Notes: generated by a model not told the origin, from the letters alone. A stretch of DNA of 64,000 nucleotides from Uruburuella testudinis (GCF_022870865.1 NZ_CP091508.1:682001-746000), one strand, 5' to 3'. Counted from the first letter of the stretch, positions 45,520-54,309 are shown. Program-made: numbers and translations.

Positions 45520-46197
45520 ATGAGTCGCGTATTATTGGTAGATGACGACGCTTTATTAACCGAACTGTTGACCGAATACCTCTCGGCCGAAGGCCTTGAT
45601 GTACACAGCGTGCCCGACGGCGAGGCAGGCGTGCAGGAAATTCTCACCGGTCAGTACGACGTTGTGGTGCTGGATTCCATGATGCCGAAGATGAACGGTT
45701 TGGATGTGTTGAAAAATGTGCGCACCCAAAGCACCGTGCCGGTGATTATGCTGACGGCCAAGGGCGATGATATCGACCGCATCATCGGTTTGGAAATGGG
45801 CGCCGATGATTATGTGCCCAAGCCGTGTACGCCGCGCGAGCTGCTTGCCCGCATCAATGCCATTTTGCGCCGCGCCCAACAGTCGGGCGAGCAGAGCAGC
45901 AGCCCCAACAGCATTGCCGTGAGCAACGTTACCCTGTATCCGGCCAAACGCCAGGCCACCATCGGCGATGCGCCGCTGGAGCTGACCAGCACCGAATTCA
46001 ACCTGCTGGAAGTGCTGATGCGCCATGCCGGCCAAGTGGTCAGCAAAGAAACCCTCTCGGTAGAAGCGCTTGATCGCAAGCTGGCTAAGTTTGACCGCAG
46101 CATTGATGTGCATATTTCCAGCATCCGCCACAAGCTCGGCGATGCTTCGCTGATTCAAACCGTGCGCGGTTTGGGCTATTTGTTTGTGAAAAACTGA
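45520..46197 (+). CDS. misR: Two-component response regulator MisR (OmpR family)
   Basis: The 225-residue regulator has an N-terminal receiver domain with the acidic pocket LLVDDDA, phospho-acceptor D52 in VVVLDSMMPKMNG and Lys in VPKPCTP. The C-terminal OmpR-type winged helix spans about 125-225 (LTSTEFNLLEVLMRHAGQVV). It is closest in look to CpxR; in Neisseria this pair is MisR/MisS, governing envelope stress and surface LOS modification. AAGGAT precedes the ATG. The kinase gene follows after 16 bp. Confidence 0.92.
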   Translation: MSRVLLVDDDALLTELLTEYLSAEGLDVHSVPDGEAGVQEILTGQYDVVVLDSMMPKMNGLDVLKNVRTQSTVPVIMLTAKGDDIDRIIGLEMGADDYVPKPCTPRELLARINAILRRAQQSGEQSSSPNSIAVSNVTLYPAKRQATIGDAPLELTSTEFNLLEVLMRHAGQVVSKETLSVEALDRKLAKFDRSIDVHISSIRHKLGDASLIQTVRGLGYLFVKN

Positions 46198-46213
46198 TTT
46201 GAAAACAGATTAA

Positions 46214-47629
46214 ATGAAACTGTTTCAACGCATCTTCGCCACGTTTTGCGCAGTGATTATCTGCGCCATATTCGTGGCGAGTTTCTCTTTTTGGCTGGTG
46301 CAGAACACCATTGCCGAAAACCATTTCCAGCAGCAGCGCACCATCGAAACCACGTTGCTGGGCAGCATTGTTTCTGCGTTTAACGTGCGCGGCGAGCAGG
46401 GCGCACGCGAAATTCTGAGCGAATGGAAAGACAATCCCGTTGCCCATAATGTTTTTGTTATTACCGGTGACGACAAACAAGACATCCTCAACCGTAAAAT
46501 CGACCCGGCCACCATTGAGGCGGCGCGCAAATTTGCTGCTGAAAACAGCCGATCACCGCTGGTGCATATCGAATTTGACCGTTGGGGAGAAGAATATTTA
46601 TTTTTCATCCGCGGCTGGAATGAGCAACAAATCCAGCGGCCGCCCAGCCCGCTGTTTATTCCGGGCTTGCAACTGGCGCCGATTTGGCATGAGTTTATTA
46701 TCCTGACCTTTATTATTTTGGTCGGTTTGCTGCTGGCCTATATTCTGGCCAACAATATTACCAAGCCCATCCGCATTTTGGGCTCGGGTATGAACCGGCT
46801 GGCGGCGGGTGATTTGGAAACCCGGATTTCCCAGCAAATGGACGATCGTGATGATGAATTGTCGCATCTTGCTTTGCAGTTTGACAAAATGGCACAACAA
46901 TTGCAAAAGCTGGTGGCCAAAGAGCGCCATCTGCTGCACCACGTATCGCACGAAATGCGCTCGCCGCTGGCACGGATGCAGGCCATTGTCGGCTTAATTC
47001 AGGCGCAGCCGGCCAAACAGGAGCAATATCTGCAACGGCTTGAAAGCGAGTTGACGCGCATGGATGCGCTGGTCGGCGAGCTGCTGACCCTGTCGCGGCT
47101 GGAAACTTCGAATATGCCGTTGGAAAAAGAAAATCTGGCGCTGGTGCCGTTTTTAACCCAGCTGGTGGAAGATTGCCAAACCATCGCCCAGCAAAACCGC
47201 CAAAGTGTGGTGATGCAGGTGGATAAAGTGCCGGAAACCGCCAAATTATTGGCCAATGAAAGCTATCTTTACCGCGCGTTTGATAATGTGATTCGCAACG
47301 CCATGAATTACAGCCCCGAGGGCAGCATGATTAAAGTGAGGCTGTATCAAGACAGCCGAAACTGGATGGTGGATGTGACCGATAACGGCCCGGGTGTCGA
47401 CGAATCGCAGCTGCCGCACATCTTTACAGCGTTTTACCGCGCCGACAGCAGCGCCCACAAACCGGGCACCGGCTTGGGCTTGGCGCTGACCAAGCATATT
47501 GTCGGCCAACACAGCGGTAAAATCATCGCTGAAAACGTGCAGCCCAACGGCTTGCGGATGCGTTTTGTGTTGCCGAAAATGGCATTGCCGAAAAAGCAAA
47601 AGCAGAAAACGGAAAAAGCGGCTTCTTGA
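46214..47629 (+). CDS. misS: Two-component sensor histidine kinase MisS
   Basis: The 471-residue inner-membrane kinase has two membrane helices (about 8-28 and 161-179) flanking a periplasmic sensor of about 130 residues. A HAMP domain follows, then an H-box with H246 in LLHHVSHEMRSPLARM. The ATP-binding boxes are NVIRNAMNYSP (N), DVTDNGPGVDE (G1) and GTGLGLALTKHI (G2). The C-terminus is a Lys-rich tail. It should phosphorylate MisR. A DUS-pair terminator follows. Confidence 0.92.
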   Translation: MKLFQRIFATFCAVIICAIFVASFSFWLVQNTIAENHFQQQRTIETTLLGSIVSAFNVRGEQGAREILSEWKDNPVAHNVFVITGDDKQDILNRKIDPATIEAARKFAAENSRSPLVHIEFDRWGEEYLFFIRGWNEQQIQRPPSPLFIPGLQLAPIWHEFIILTFIILVGLLLAYILANNITKPIRILGSGMNRLAAGDLETRISQQMDDRDDELSHLALQFDKMAQQLQKLVAKERHLLHHVSHEMRSPLARMQAIVGLIQAQPAKQEQYLQRLESELTRMDALVGELLTLSRLETSNMPLEKENLALVPFLTQLVEDCQTIAQQNRQSVVMQVDKVPETAKLLANESYLYRAFDNVIRNAMNYSPEGSMIKVRLYQDSRNWMVDVTDNGPGVDESQLPHIFTAFYRADSSAHKPGTGLGLALTKHIVGQHSGKIIAENVQPNGLRMRFVLPKMALPKKQKQKTEKAAS

Positions 47630-47647
47630 CACCTGCCGGATAAGATA

Positions 47648-47678
47648 AGGCCGTCTGAAACTTAATTTCAGACGGCCT
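47648..47678 (+). terminator. Paired DUS terminator of misRS
   Basis: AGGCCGTCTGAAA and TTTCAGACGGCCT form a stem with a 5-base loop, followed by GATTTTTTATC, 20 bp after misS. Confidence 0.82.
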
Positions 47679-47752
47679 GATTTTTTATCGGATTGGCATA
47701 TCTGTGCTGTTGCGAATATAGCTGCTGCACTGAATGATTATAGCGGGGCGGG

Positions 47753-47908
47753 ATACCCCGTTCGCAAAAATCAGCTCACGGCGTAGCCTCGCCTGAACTC
47801 AAGGAGGGTTGGTTTTGCTAAGGCGCTGAAGCACCCAGTAATCAGCACCGTACGCGTGTATTGTCTTCGGTTCGCCGCCTTGCCGGCTTACTTTTGTGAA
47901 TCAGTATA
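47753..47908. repeat. Correia-like element, full-length (156 bp) form
   Basis: Ends ATACCCCGTTCGCAAAAATC and TTTTGTGAATCAGTAT enclose inner GGCGTAGCCTCGCCTGAACT, CTAAGGCGCTGAAGCACCCA and TATTGTCTTCGGTTCGCCGC. These follow the known full-length Correia element block by block, including the GGTGCTGAAGCACC-type inner palindrome. The size also equals the full-length form (154-156 bp). Only the termini differ from the classical element. Confidence 0.8.
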
Positions 47909-47932
47909 AGTTGAACGGGTGTATCAATAAAC

Positions 47933-48733
47933 TTATTGATTAGATTCAATAATCTGTTTCAGTTGCGGCATCGGGCTGTAACCGCTTTGGGTGCGGCCGT
48001 TGGGGAAAACAATGGTGGGTGTGCCGGTAAAGCCCAATTGCTCGCCCAGCGAGGTGGTTTCGGCGACCGGATTGTCGCAGGCAGGAGCTTGCGGCGGCAT
48101 TTTGCTTTCGCGCATCCATTGGGTCCAGGCACTTGTGCGGTCGGGCTGACACCAGATCAGTTCGGCTTTGCGTGCGGCATCGGGGTGCAGGCTGGCAATC
48201 GGCATCATAAAGTTGTAGATGGTGATGTCGCTCATTTTGGCGAATTCGTGCTCCAGACGCTTACAGAAAGGGCAGTCGGGGTCGGAAAATACCGCCACTT
48301 GCAGCTTGCCGTTGCCGCGCACTTCTTTGATGGCCTGCGCCAGCGGCAGGCTGGAAAAATCGATTTTATTTAATTCGGCAGCGCGCTCGTCGGTGAGGCT
48401 TTGGCGGGTGTTGATATCAATCAGGTCGCCCACCAGCATATAATCGGCTTTGGCATCGACATACACCACTTGGTTGCCGGTAACCACTACTTCATACAAA
48501 CCGGCGATCGGTGTACTGCGGACACTTTGCACTTTCAGATTTTGGCCGGCATAGGTTTGCTCCAGCTTGGCGGTGAGGCTTTGAGCCAAATCGCCGCCAA
48601 CTTCGCTTGCGGCTGTTGCGGCTTTGGCTGCGGGCGCTGAGGCTGGGCCGTGGTTGCTGACCGGTGTCTGGCCGCAGGCGGCAAGGGGAATCAGCGCCAG
48701 TGATAATAAGGTGTGCAAAGCTGTTTTGTTCAT
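47933..48733 (-). CDS. dsbC: Thiol:disulfide interchange protein DsbC (lipoprotein form)
   Basis: The 266-residue disulfide isomerase has the thioredoxin-fold active site CPFC in VFSDPDCPFCKRLE and the cis-Pro in GFTGTPTIVFPNG. The DsbC dimerisation domain is at the N-terminal side (VQSVRSTPIAGLYEVVV). The signal ends in LAACG, so it is probably a lipoprotein rather than free periplasmic. The start at 48733 has AAGAGAG upstream; a 19-residue longer frame is rejected. Gene order places it convergent to misRS, whose product regulates Dsb functions in Neisseria. Confidence 0.92.
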   Translation of the reverse strand: MNKTALHTLLSLALIPLAACGQTPVSNHGPASAPAAKAATAASEVGGDLAQSLTAKLEQTYAGQNLKVQSVRSTPIAGLYEVVVTGNQVVYVDAKADYMLVGDLIDINTRQSLTDERAAELNKIDFSSLPLAQAIKEVRGNGKLQVAVFSDPDCPFCKRLEHEFAKMSDITIYNFMMPIASLHPDAARKAELIWCQPDRTSAWTQWMRESKMPPQAPACDNPVAETTSLGEQLGFTGTPTIVFPNGRTQSGYSPMPQLKQIIESNQ

Positions 48734-49040
48734 ATGCTCTCTTTTCGATGACTGCCGCGCTGCGGATGGAATCACAACAGCCGCCGGCAATATAAATAGG
48801 AATGCCCGGGATCGGAAAACGGCCTTGATTGTATCAAAGAAAATGCTTGAGGTCGGTAAATTCGTTTGGCGCCGAGACGTTATCTGATGCTCGTTTGAAA
48901 AAAATAACCGGATTGTCTTGTTGTCTGCATGTTGTTTTCGGCCGACTGCCCCGCCGGTTCATATTTTGCCGAATGGGCGTGAAGCTTGGCGCACACGCCG
49001 GTTCGTGCCACAATGTGCCTATTCACGGAGAAATCAGCCC
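48734..49040. other. Divergent promoter region between dsbC and the exonuclease gene
   Basis: The 307 bp contain no gene I can support and no complete DUS pair. They should hold promoters for both flanking genes. Confidence 0.4.
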
Positions 49041-49835
49041 ATGACCCCGATTTTAGCCTTTGATATCGAAACCATCCCCGATGTGGCGGGCATCCGCTTG
49101 CTGCATGATTTGCCACAGAGTGTGCCGGATGCTGATGTGGTGGCGTTTGCCCAACAAAAGCGGCGCGCGCAAACCGGCGGCGATTTTATGCAGCACCATC
49201 TGCATCAAGTGGTGGCGATATCCTGCTGCATGCGTTGGGGGCAGGATAAAATCCATGTCGGCACCATAGGCGAAATCAACGACAGCGAAGAAACCATGAT
49301 TGCCAAGTTTTTCGACTTGGTTGAAACGCACACGCCGCAGCTGGTGAGCTGGAACGGCGGCGGTTTCGATTTGCCGGTGCTGCATTACCGTGCGCTGATT
49401 CACGGCGTAACCGCAGCGCGTTATTGGGACATGGGCGAAGGTGATTTCGGCGACAGCCGCGATTTCAAATGGAATAATTACATCAGCCGCTACCACAGCC
49501 GCCATTGTGATTTGATGGATTTGCTTGCCCTTTATCAGCCGCGCGCCAGCGTGCCGTTGGATGATATGGCCAAATTGTGCGGCTTTCCCGGCAAGCTCGG
49601 TATGGACGGCAGCAAGGTATGGGAGGCCTACCACGCCGGTGATGTGAAAAACATCCGCGATTATTGCGAAACCGATGCGGCCAACACTTACTTGATGTAT
49701 CTGCGTTTCCGCCTGCTCGGCGGTGCGCTGGATGCAGATGAATATGAATTGGAAATCAAACGCTTGAAGCATTATCTGACCATGCAGGCCGAAGAGAAAC
49801 CGCATTGGGCGGAATTTACCTCAGTCTGGCGCTGA
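49041..49835 (+). CDS. Predicted PolB-like 3'-5' exonuclease
   Basis: The 264-residue DEDD-superfamily exonuclease is related to the exonuclease domain of DNA polymerase B. Exo I is LAFDIETIPD, Exo II LVSWNGGGFDLPVL, and Exo III DYCETDAANTYLMY with Tyr-x3-Asp. SRYHSRHCDLMDLL is a further family block. No polymerase domain is present. GGAG lies upstream of ATG 49041; a 41-residue longer frame is rejected. It probably acts in DNA repair or nucleic acid turnover; the exact role of the family is unclear. Confidence 0.87.
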   Translation: MTPILAFDIETIPDVAGIRLLHDLPQSVPDADVVAFAQQKRRAQTGGDFMQHHLHQVVAISCCMRWGQDKIHVGTIGEINDSEETMIAKFFDLVETHTPQLVSWNGGGFDLPVLHYRALIHGVTAARYWDMGEGDFGDSRDFKWNNYISRYHSRHCDLMDLLALYQPRASVPLDDMAKLCGFPGKLGMDGSKVWEAYHAGDVKNIRDYCETDAANTYLMYLRFRLLGGALDADEYELEIKRLKHYLTMQAEEKPHWAEFTSVWR

Positions 49836-49857
49836 ACGGCGTTGAGGCCGTCTGAAA

Positions 49858-49953
49858 CCTATTCACACAAGCAAGCCGGCCGGGTCAAGCCGAAAACCAT
49901 GCAGATGGTATGGCAAGCACCAACACGGTCAGGTTGTTTTTGTGAATGGGTAT
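49858..49953. repeat. Correia-like miniature element, diverged inside
   Basis: CCTATTCACACAAGCAAGCC at the left and TTTTTGTGAATGGGTAT at the right are the family ends. The centre no longer resembles the Correia core. It lies between the exonuclease gene and tyrA. Confidence 0.6.
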
Positions 49954-50047
49954 CAAACACCGCCGGTGTTTTCAGACGGCCTCAAAACCATCATTTAGCC
50001 AATCTTGATTTGACCACCACTCATTATTTTTTTCAGACGGCCTCACT

Positions 50048-50929
50048 ATGACACACCCACTGAAGCTCAAACAAATCACCCTGATCGGCGTCGGCCTGAT
50101 CGGCGGTTCGTTTGTGCTCGATTTGAAGCGCTTGGGCTTGGTAGAAAAAGTGGTGGGCGTGGATTTGGATGCCGACAATCTGGCGCGGGCATTGGAGCGC
50201 AGAGTGATTGATGCGGCCTTTGAACAGGTATGCAGCGAGAGCATACATGGTGCTGATTTAGTGCTGATTGCCACGCCGGTTGCCACCTTGCCCGCTATTT
50301 GCCGCACGCTGGCGCCGCTGTTGGCACCGCATACGCTGGTGAGCGATGTGGGCAGCACCAAGCAGTCGGCATTGGCCGCATTTGCCGAATATCTGCCGCA
50401 ACATTTGCCGCACTGCATCGCCGCGCATCCGATAGCCGGCTCCGACCGCCACGGCGCCTTAGCGGCACAATTCGGCCTTTATCAACATAAAAAGCTGATT
50501 GTTTGCCCGCATGAGCGGCAGGATTCAGACGGCCTCAAAACCCTTGAGGCCTTATGGCAGGCGGTGGGCGCACAAACCTATCGCATGAGCGCGGCCGAAC
50601 ACGATGCCGTTTTCGCTGCCGTTTCGCACATGCCGCATATGATTGCCTATGCCTATGTGCACCAAATCGCCGACCATCCCGACGGCCAAACCTATCTCGA
50701 TTTTGCCGCTTCGGGTTTTCGGGATTTTACCCGCATCGCATCCAGCCACCCCGCGATTTGGACCGATATCTGCCTGGCCAACAAAACCAGCCTGCTTGAT
50801 TTGCTGGCCGGCCAGCAGCAGCAGTTGGCTTATCTGCAAGCATTGCTGCAAAGCGGTGATGCCGATGCGCTTTACCACTATTTTGAAGAGGCGCAGCATA
50901 CGCGCGATGATTGGCAGGCACGGCAGTAG
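50048..50929 (+). CDS. tyrA: Prephenate dehydrogenase
   Basis: The 293-residue NAD-dependent enzyme makes 4-hydroxyphenylpyruvate for tyrosine. The N-terminal Rossmann motif is ITLIGVGLIGGSFVLDL with the acidic VVGVDLD at the end of beta-2. Catalytic and substrate segments are HPIAGSDRHG, with the conserved His, and HDAVFAAVSHMPHMIAYA. The C-terminal half is helical. It is the monofunctional form without chorismate mutase or ACT domains. A DUS lies directly before the ATG in place of a clear ribosome binding site. Confidence 0.92.
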   Translation: MTHPLKLKQITLIGVGLIGGSFVLDLKRLGLVEKVVGVDLDADNLARALERRVIDAAFEQVCSESIHGADLVLIATPVATLPAICRTLAPLLAPHTLVSDVGSTKQSALAAFAEYLPQHLPHCIAAHPIAGSDRHGALAAQFGLYQHKKLIVCPHERQDSDGLKTLEALWQAVGAQTYRMSAAEHDAVFAAVSHMPHMIAYAYVHQIADHPDGQTYLDFAASGFRDFTRIASSHPAIWTDICLANKTSLLDLLAGQQQQLAYLQALLQSGDADALYHYFEEAQHTRDDWQARQ

Positions 50930-51011
50930 ATGTGTGGGTAACACCGGCAGATTCTGTCGGGCGTTATGCTGATTCATAAAATCATCTAACGGCGTTGGCC
51001 TGTCTGTGTTC

Positions 51012-51070
51012 GAAGAGCAAGTGTAGCTCCGCTTGGCGATGTCGATACCGCCGTAGTTTTGTGCGGTCAT
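51012..51070 (-). pseudogene. Possible relic of an IS110-type transposase start
   Basis: Read on the minus strand an ATG is followed by MTAQNYGGIDIAKRSY. GIDIAK is the N-terminal hallmark of IS110/IS1111 DEDD transposases. The frame breaks off into the half Correia-like repeat. The piece is short, so the match may be chance. Confidence 0.25.
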
Positions 51071-51364
51071 CATAAACCTGCCTTGCATTCGGTTGTGTTG
51101 ATGGGCTGCCCGTCCGTTCCCGAAGCTGTGCTGCGGTTGTTGACCTTGAACGGATGCCGGTGGCGGCCGAGTGGGGGGCTTGCTATGATACGGCATGTTC
51201 GATATACAAGGTCGGATGCTGGTATCCGACAAATGGCTCGATATTCTTGTGGTTCCAAATGATTTTGGCCGTCTGAAAACTGTCGGACGGAAAACTGTCG
51301 GATTCAAGAATCCTGCCTACAGGGTGTATAGCGTGGGTTCTGCTCACGAAAACCTGGCGTATAC

Positions 51365-51402
51365 AAAGGCCGTCTGAAAGAAAATGCTTTCAGACGGCCT
51401 TT
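51365..51402. terminator. Paired DUS hairpin with T-tract
   Basis: AAAGGCCGTCTGAAAG and CTTTCAGACGGCCTTT enclose a 6-base loop and are followed by TTTG, giving a strong plus-strand terminator shape. No gene ends close to it (tyrA stops 435 bp upstream). Confidence 0.55.
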
Positions 51403-51651
51403 TTGTTTGTATATCTATTTTGAATGGATAGACGTTCAATTTAATCATCATACGAGGCAGGCCTCAGGCGCTGCAAACAGTAGGGCAGGGCACGCTGCCG
51501 TTGTCTGTATTTTGATGAACGGGCAGCAATCAAGCGCTACAGCATCACAAATCAATGCAGACGGCTGGCCGCATTGAAGCCTTGTATGAAGGGCAGCTGA
51601 ACGGCTTAGGCATGCTTAGCCCCCGGGGTTTCAGAATGTTTTACGTCAACC

Positions 51652-52098
51652 TCAGTTGCCTGATGTTGCGGCTTGGGCGGCATCTTGCAAGCGGGGTTCA
51701 AACGCGCTCAAATCAACGCCTGCTTTTTGGGCAGCCGCCATCACTTCAGCTACGGTTGCGCCGTTTTGCACTTGTTCGAAGCCCCACAGCAGCGAGCAGC
51801 GGGTGCCGGTGCGGCAATAGGCCAACACGGGTGCCGGTTTTTCTGTGCGCAGTTGTTTGAAGCGGGCAATATCGTCGGCATTGATTTGGGGAGCGACAAC
51901 GGGTTGGTGGGCCGTATCGTTAATGCCAACTTCGGCCAGCCATTGCTGCACTTGGGCAAATGCGGGCTGTTGCGGTTCTTCGCCATCGGGGCGGTTGCAA
52001 ATCACGCTTTGGATACCGAGCCCGGCGGCTTCGGCGGCGTCTTCACGGCTCAGTTGCGGGGCGATATAGAGGTTGTCGGCGAGTTTGAAAATGCTCAT
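51652..52098 (-). CDS. TIGR01244/DUF442 family phosphatase-like protein
   Basis: The 148-residue protein has the fold of dual-specificity phosphatases. The phosphate-binding loop is AYCRTGTRCSLLWG, with Cys followed by Arg five positions on, and the N-terminus reads LADNLYIAPQLSREDAAEAA. N. meningitidis NMA1982, whose structure is known and phosphatase-like, belongs to the same family as I recall. Some relatives are fused to sulfur dioxygenase-like domains, so a sulfur-transfer role is an alternative. It is a single gene after the M61 peptidase on the same strand. Confidence 0.82.
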   Translation of the reverse strand: MSIFKLADNLYIAPQLSREDAAEAAGLGIQSVICNRPDGEEPQQPAFAQVQQWLAEVGINDTAHQPVVAPQINADDIARFKQLRTEKPAPVLAYCRTGTRCSLLWGFEQVQNGATVAEVMAAAQKAGVDLSAFEPRLQDAAQAATSGN

Positions 52099-52121
52099 GG
52101 GGATTCCTTATCTGAATGGGT

Positions 52122-52160
52122 TTTCAGACGGCCTCAATTTGAGATACAGGCCGTCTGAAA
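52122..52160 (-). terminator. Paired DUS hairpin downstream of the M61 gene
   Basis: TTTCAGACGGCCT (52122-52134) and AGGCCGTCTGAAA (52148-52160), about 60 bp after the M61 peptidase stop and just upstream of the phosphatase gene. Confidence 0.6.
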
Positions 52161-52221
52161 GATAAAAAAGCATAAAGTCTGCATTATTGGCCATGCGGCA
52201 AAGCAGGGCGGTGCCGTCAGG

Positions 52222-53988
52222 TTATGGGTTTGAAACGGTATTATAGCCCAACCATTGTTGCAGCAAGCTGTTATCGGTAACTGACAATAAGGCGGTATCG
52301 GCTTCGGCAGCTTGCACCTGCAATTCAGTTTGCTGCAACACGCCGTGGCGGAAGTAATGCAGTGGCACGATGCTGCCTGTTTTGAGGGTGGCCCATTGTT
52401 TGTCAAAGGCGGTGCAGGCAAAACCGTTGAGCGCGATGATGCGGTCTTGCGGGCAGAGGGCGGCATTTTCGGCGCTGCCGCCGTTAAATACATGGGTGAG
52501 CGTGATGCTGTCGCCGTTTTGGGTATAGCGTGCGCCGAAATCGGCAGCGGGTTGGGTTGCGGCGGTTTTATCGAGCAAGCCGCCGCCGTGGCTGCGTGCT
52601 TCGGGCTGCCATTGCAGGGCGACGCCGACGCTTTGCAGGCAGCTGTTTAGCGGCAAGTCTTCAGTGGAATATAAGGCCGTCTGAAAAAAATCGTGCAAGT
52701 TCAGGCCGGTAATCTGTTGGCAGCGTACCTGCCATTGCTGTTCGGCAATGCCTGCGCCGGTGGCGAACCAATCGCGGTAGAGCTGCTGCATCACGCTGTC
52801 GAGACTGTGTGCGCCGCTGCTTTGCCGGCGAATCAGCAAATCGAGGCAGAGGGCGGCCAGGGCGCCTTTTTGGTAATAGCTGACGATGGCGTTGGGGCTG
52901 TTTTCGTCTTGCTTGTAGAATTTGTGCCAGGCGCTGAAGCTGGATTCGGCCAGTGTTTGTTTCAGACGGCCTTTGCCTTGTTGCACGCGGGTGATGGTTT
53001 GGGCCAGCAGTTTCAAATAGGTTTCGGGGCTGATAACGCCGCTGCGTGCCAAAAACAAATCGTCGTAATAAGATGTAATGCCTTCAAATGCCCACAGTTG
53101 TTCGGTATAGCTTTCCTGATCGAGTTGATAGGGGGTAAAGGCGGCGGGTTTGATGGATTTGACATTCCAGGCGTGGAAATATTCGTGGCTGAATAAGCCC
53201 AGCAGCTGGATATAGTCATCGTTTGGTTCGGCCATATTGGAGGCGGGCAGGCTGTTGCGGTCGGCCAGCAGGGCGGTGCTGCTGCGGTGTTCGAGGCCGC
53301 CGTAAAGCTTGTCGCCGACATGCAGCAGAAACAGGTATTCTTGAAAGGGCGCCGGCTCGGGATACATGGCCAGCTCGGCGGTGCAGATTTTTTGAATGTC
53401 GCCAACCAGCCGTTCGCGGTCGAAATCGGCATAATGACCGCTGATGGCGATGCGGTGGGGAATGCCGCCTGCTGTGAATGTCAGCGTTTCGATATTGCCG
53501 AACTCAACGGGGTGATCGATTAATTCGGCATAAGAGGCCGCCTGAAAGGTATTGGGGTCAAGCCGGGGCAGGGTAGTGGCGGTTTGCCAGTCTGCGGGCA
53601 GCTGTGCCGGAATCACTTGGTGCGGTTCGTGTTCGCGCCCGCCGACACTTAAAAACAAACAGGCGCCGTCGAAAAAAGCACGCCCGCAGGTGAGATAGGC
53701 GCCGCGTACGGATAAGTCGTAAGCGTAAACGGTGTAGCAAATTTGCCACGCTCCCGCCCGCGCTTCGGTTTGCCAATGATTTTTGCTGATTTGACGGATT
53801 TCGGCAGTTTCGTTGTTACATGTGGCGTTAATTTGGATGATATGGCGGGAAAAATCGCGGATCAGATAGCTGCCGGGCACCCAGTTGGGCAGGCTTAACT
53901 GTAAAGAAGTGTTACTGTTTTGCTCTAATTTAATGCAAATCTGCCATTGATGGCTGTGTGGCTGCGCAATGATGTGGTATTGAAGCAT
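52222..53988 (-). CDS. M61 family metallopeptidase with PDZ domain
   Basis: The 588-residue glycyl-aminopeptidase-like protein has the zinc motif H268-E-Y-F-H272 in FSHEYFHAWNVKSIKP. An N-terminal beta-rich M61 domain precedes it (LPNWVPGSYLIRDFSRHI), and a C-terminal PDZ-like domain follows (VFNGGSAENAALCPQDRIIALNG). No signal peptide is seen, so it is probably cytoplasmic. The start is ATG 53988 with AAGG upstream; the longer frame would run into the FNR-type site. The substrate is unknown. It is divergent from ccoNOQP. Confidence 0.88.
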   Translation of the reverse strand: MLQYHIIAQPHSHQWQICIKLEQNSNTSLQLSLPNWVPGSYLIRDFSRHIIQINATCNNETAEIRQISKNHWQTEARAGAWQICYTVYAYDLSVRGAYLTCGRAFFDGACLFLSVGGREHEPHQVIPAQLPADWQTATTLPRLDPNTFQAASYAELIDHPVEFGNIETLTFTAGGIPHRIAISGHYADFDRERLVGDIQKICTAELAMYPEPAPFQEYLFLLHVGDKLYGGLEHRSSTALLADRNSLPASNMAEPNDDYIQLLGLFSHEYFHAWNVKSIKPAAFTPYQLDQESYTEQLWAFEGITSYYDDLFLARSGVISPETYLKLLAQTITRVQQGKGRLKQTLAESSFSAWHKFYKQDENSPNAIVSYYQKGALAALCLDLLIRRQSSGAHSLDSVMQQLYRDWFATGAGIAEQQWQVRCQQITGLNLHDFFQTALYSTEDLPLNSCLQSVGVALQWQPEARSHGGGLLDKTAATQPAADFGARYTQNGDSITLTHVFNGGSAENAALCPQDRIIALNGFACTAFDKQWATLKTGSIVPLHYFRHGVLQQTELQVQAAEADTALLSVTDNSLLQQWLGYNTVSNP

Positions 53989-54034
53989 GAATAAGGCCTT
54001 AAATGTTAAGATTTGTATAATCTTTAAGCGCTCC

Positions 54035-54074
54035 TTGATTTGTGTCAAGAAACATTATGTAGTTAATCTATAAT
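54035..54074 (+). promoter_or_regulatory. FNR box and -10 element for ccoNOQP
   Basis: TTGATTTGTGTCAA (54035-54048) matches the FNR consensus TTGATnnnnATCAA in nine of ten fixed bases. TATAAT lies at 54069-54074, which puts the box about 40 bp upstream of the predicted start site, the spacing of an activated class II FNR promoter. The leader to ccoN would be about 230 nt. The site lies about 50 bp before the divergent M61 gene and could affect it too. Confidence 0.65.
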
Positions 54075-54309
54075 CTTACAAAAACTGACTGAAGGGAATT
54101 TTTTCAAGCCGTAAAATTTACCGTTTTGTGCCGATTTGGCTTGGTGCGGTACCGGTTTTGATTTAGAATACCCCAGTTAAGCTTCCGCTTGGTACGTTTA
54201 TTTGTTATCGGCGGTGTTAAATTAAGAAAAATCGGGTATATCTTTGGTGTGGTCTGGAAAGCCGAAGCAAACCGATAGGTGTTAATTGCCATGTTTAATG
54301 GAGACCCTC

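Larger units (their letters stand above)
50930..51651. other. 722-bp intergenic region with repeat debris and DUS hairpin
   Basis: It starts with a half Correia-like copy (about 50968-51011, ATCTAACGGCGTTGGCCTG). A possible transposase remnant and a DUS-pair hairpin (51365-51402, 16-bp stem) follow. I find no intact gene; open frames here lack ribosome binding sites and family features. Confidence 0.55.

Noticed and set aside
47753..47908. Reading the full-length Correia-like element as a small RNA gene or attenuator
   Set aside because: Its hairpins are explained by the element's internal palindromes, and other copies occur in unrelated contexts.
49053..49805. A 250-codon minus-strand frame opposite the exonuclease gene
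   Set aside because: The plus-strand exonuclease carries all three Exo motifs and a ribosome binding site.
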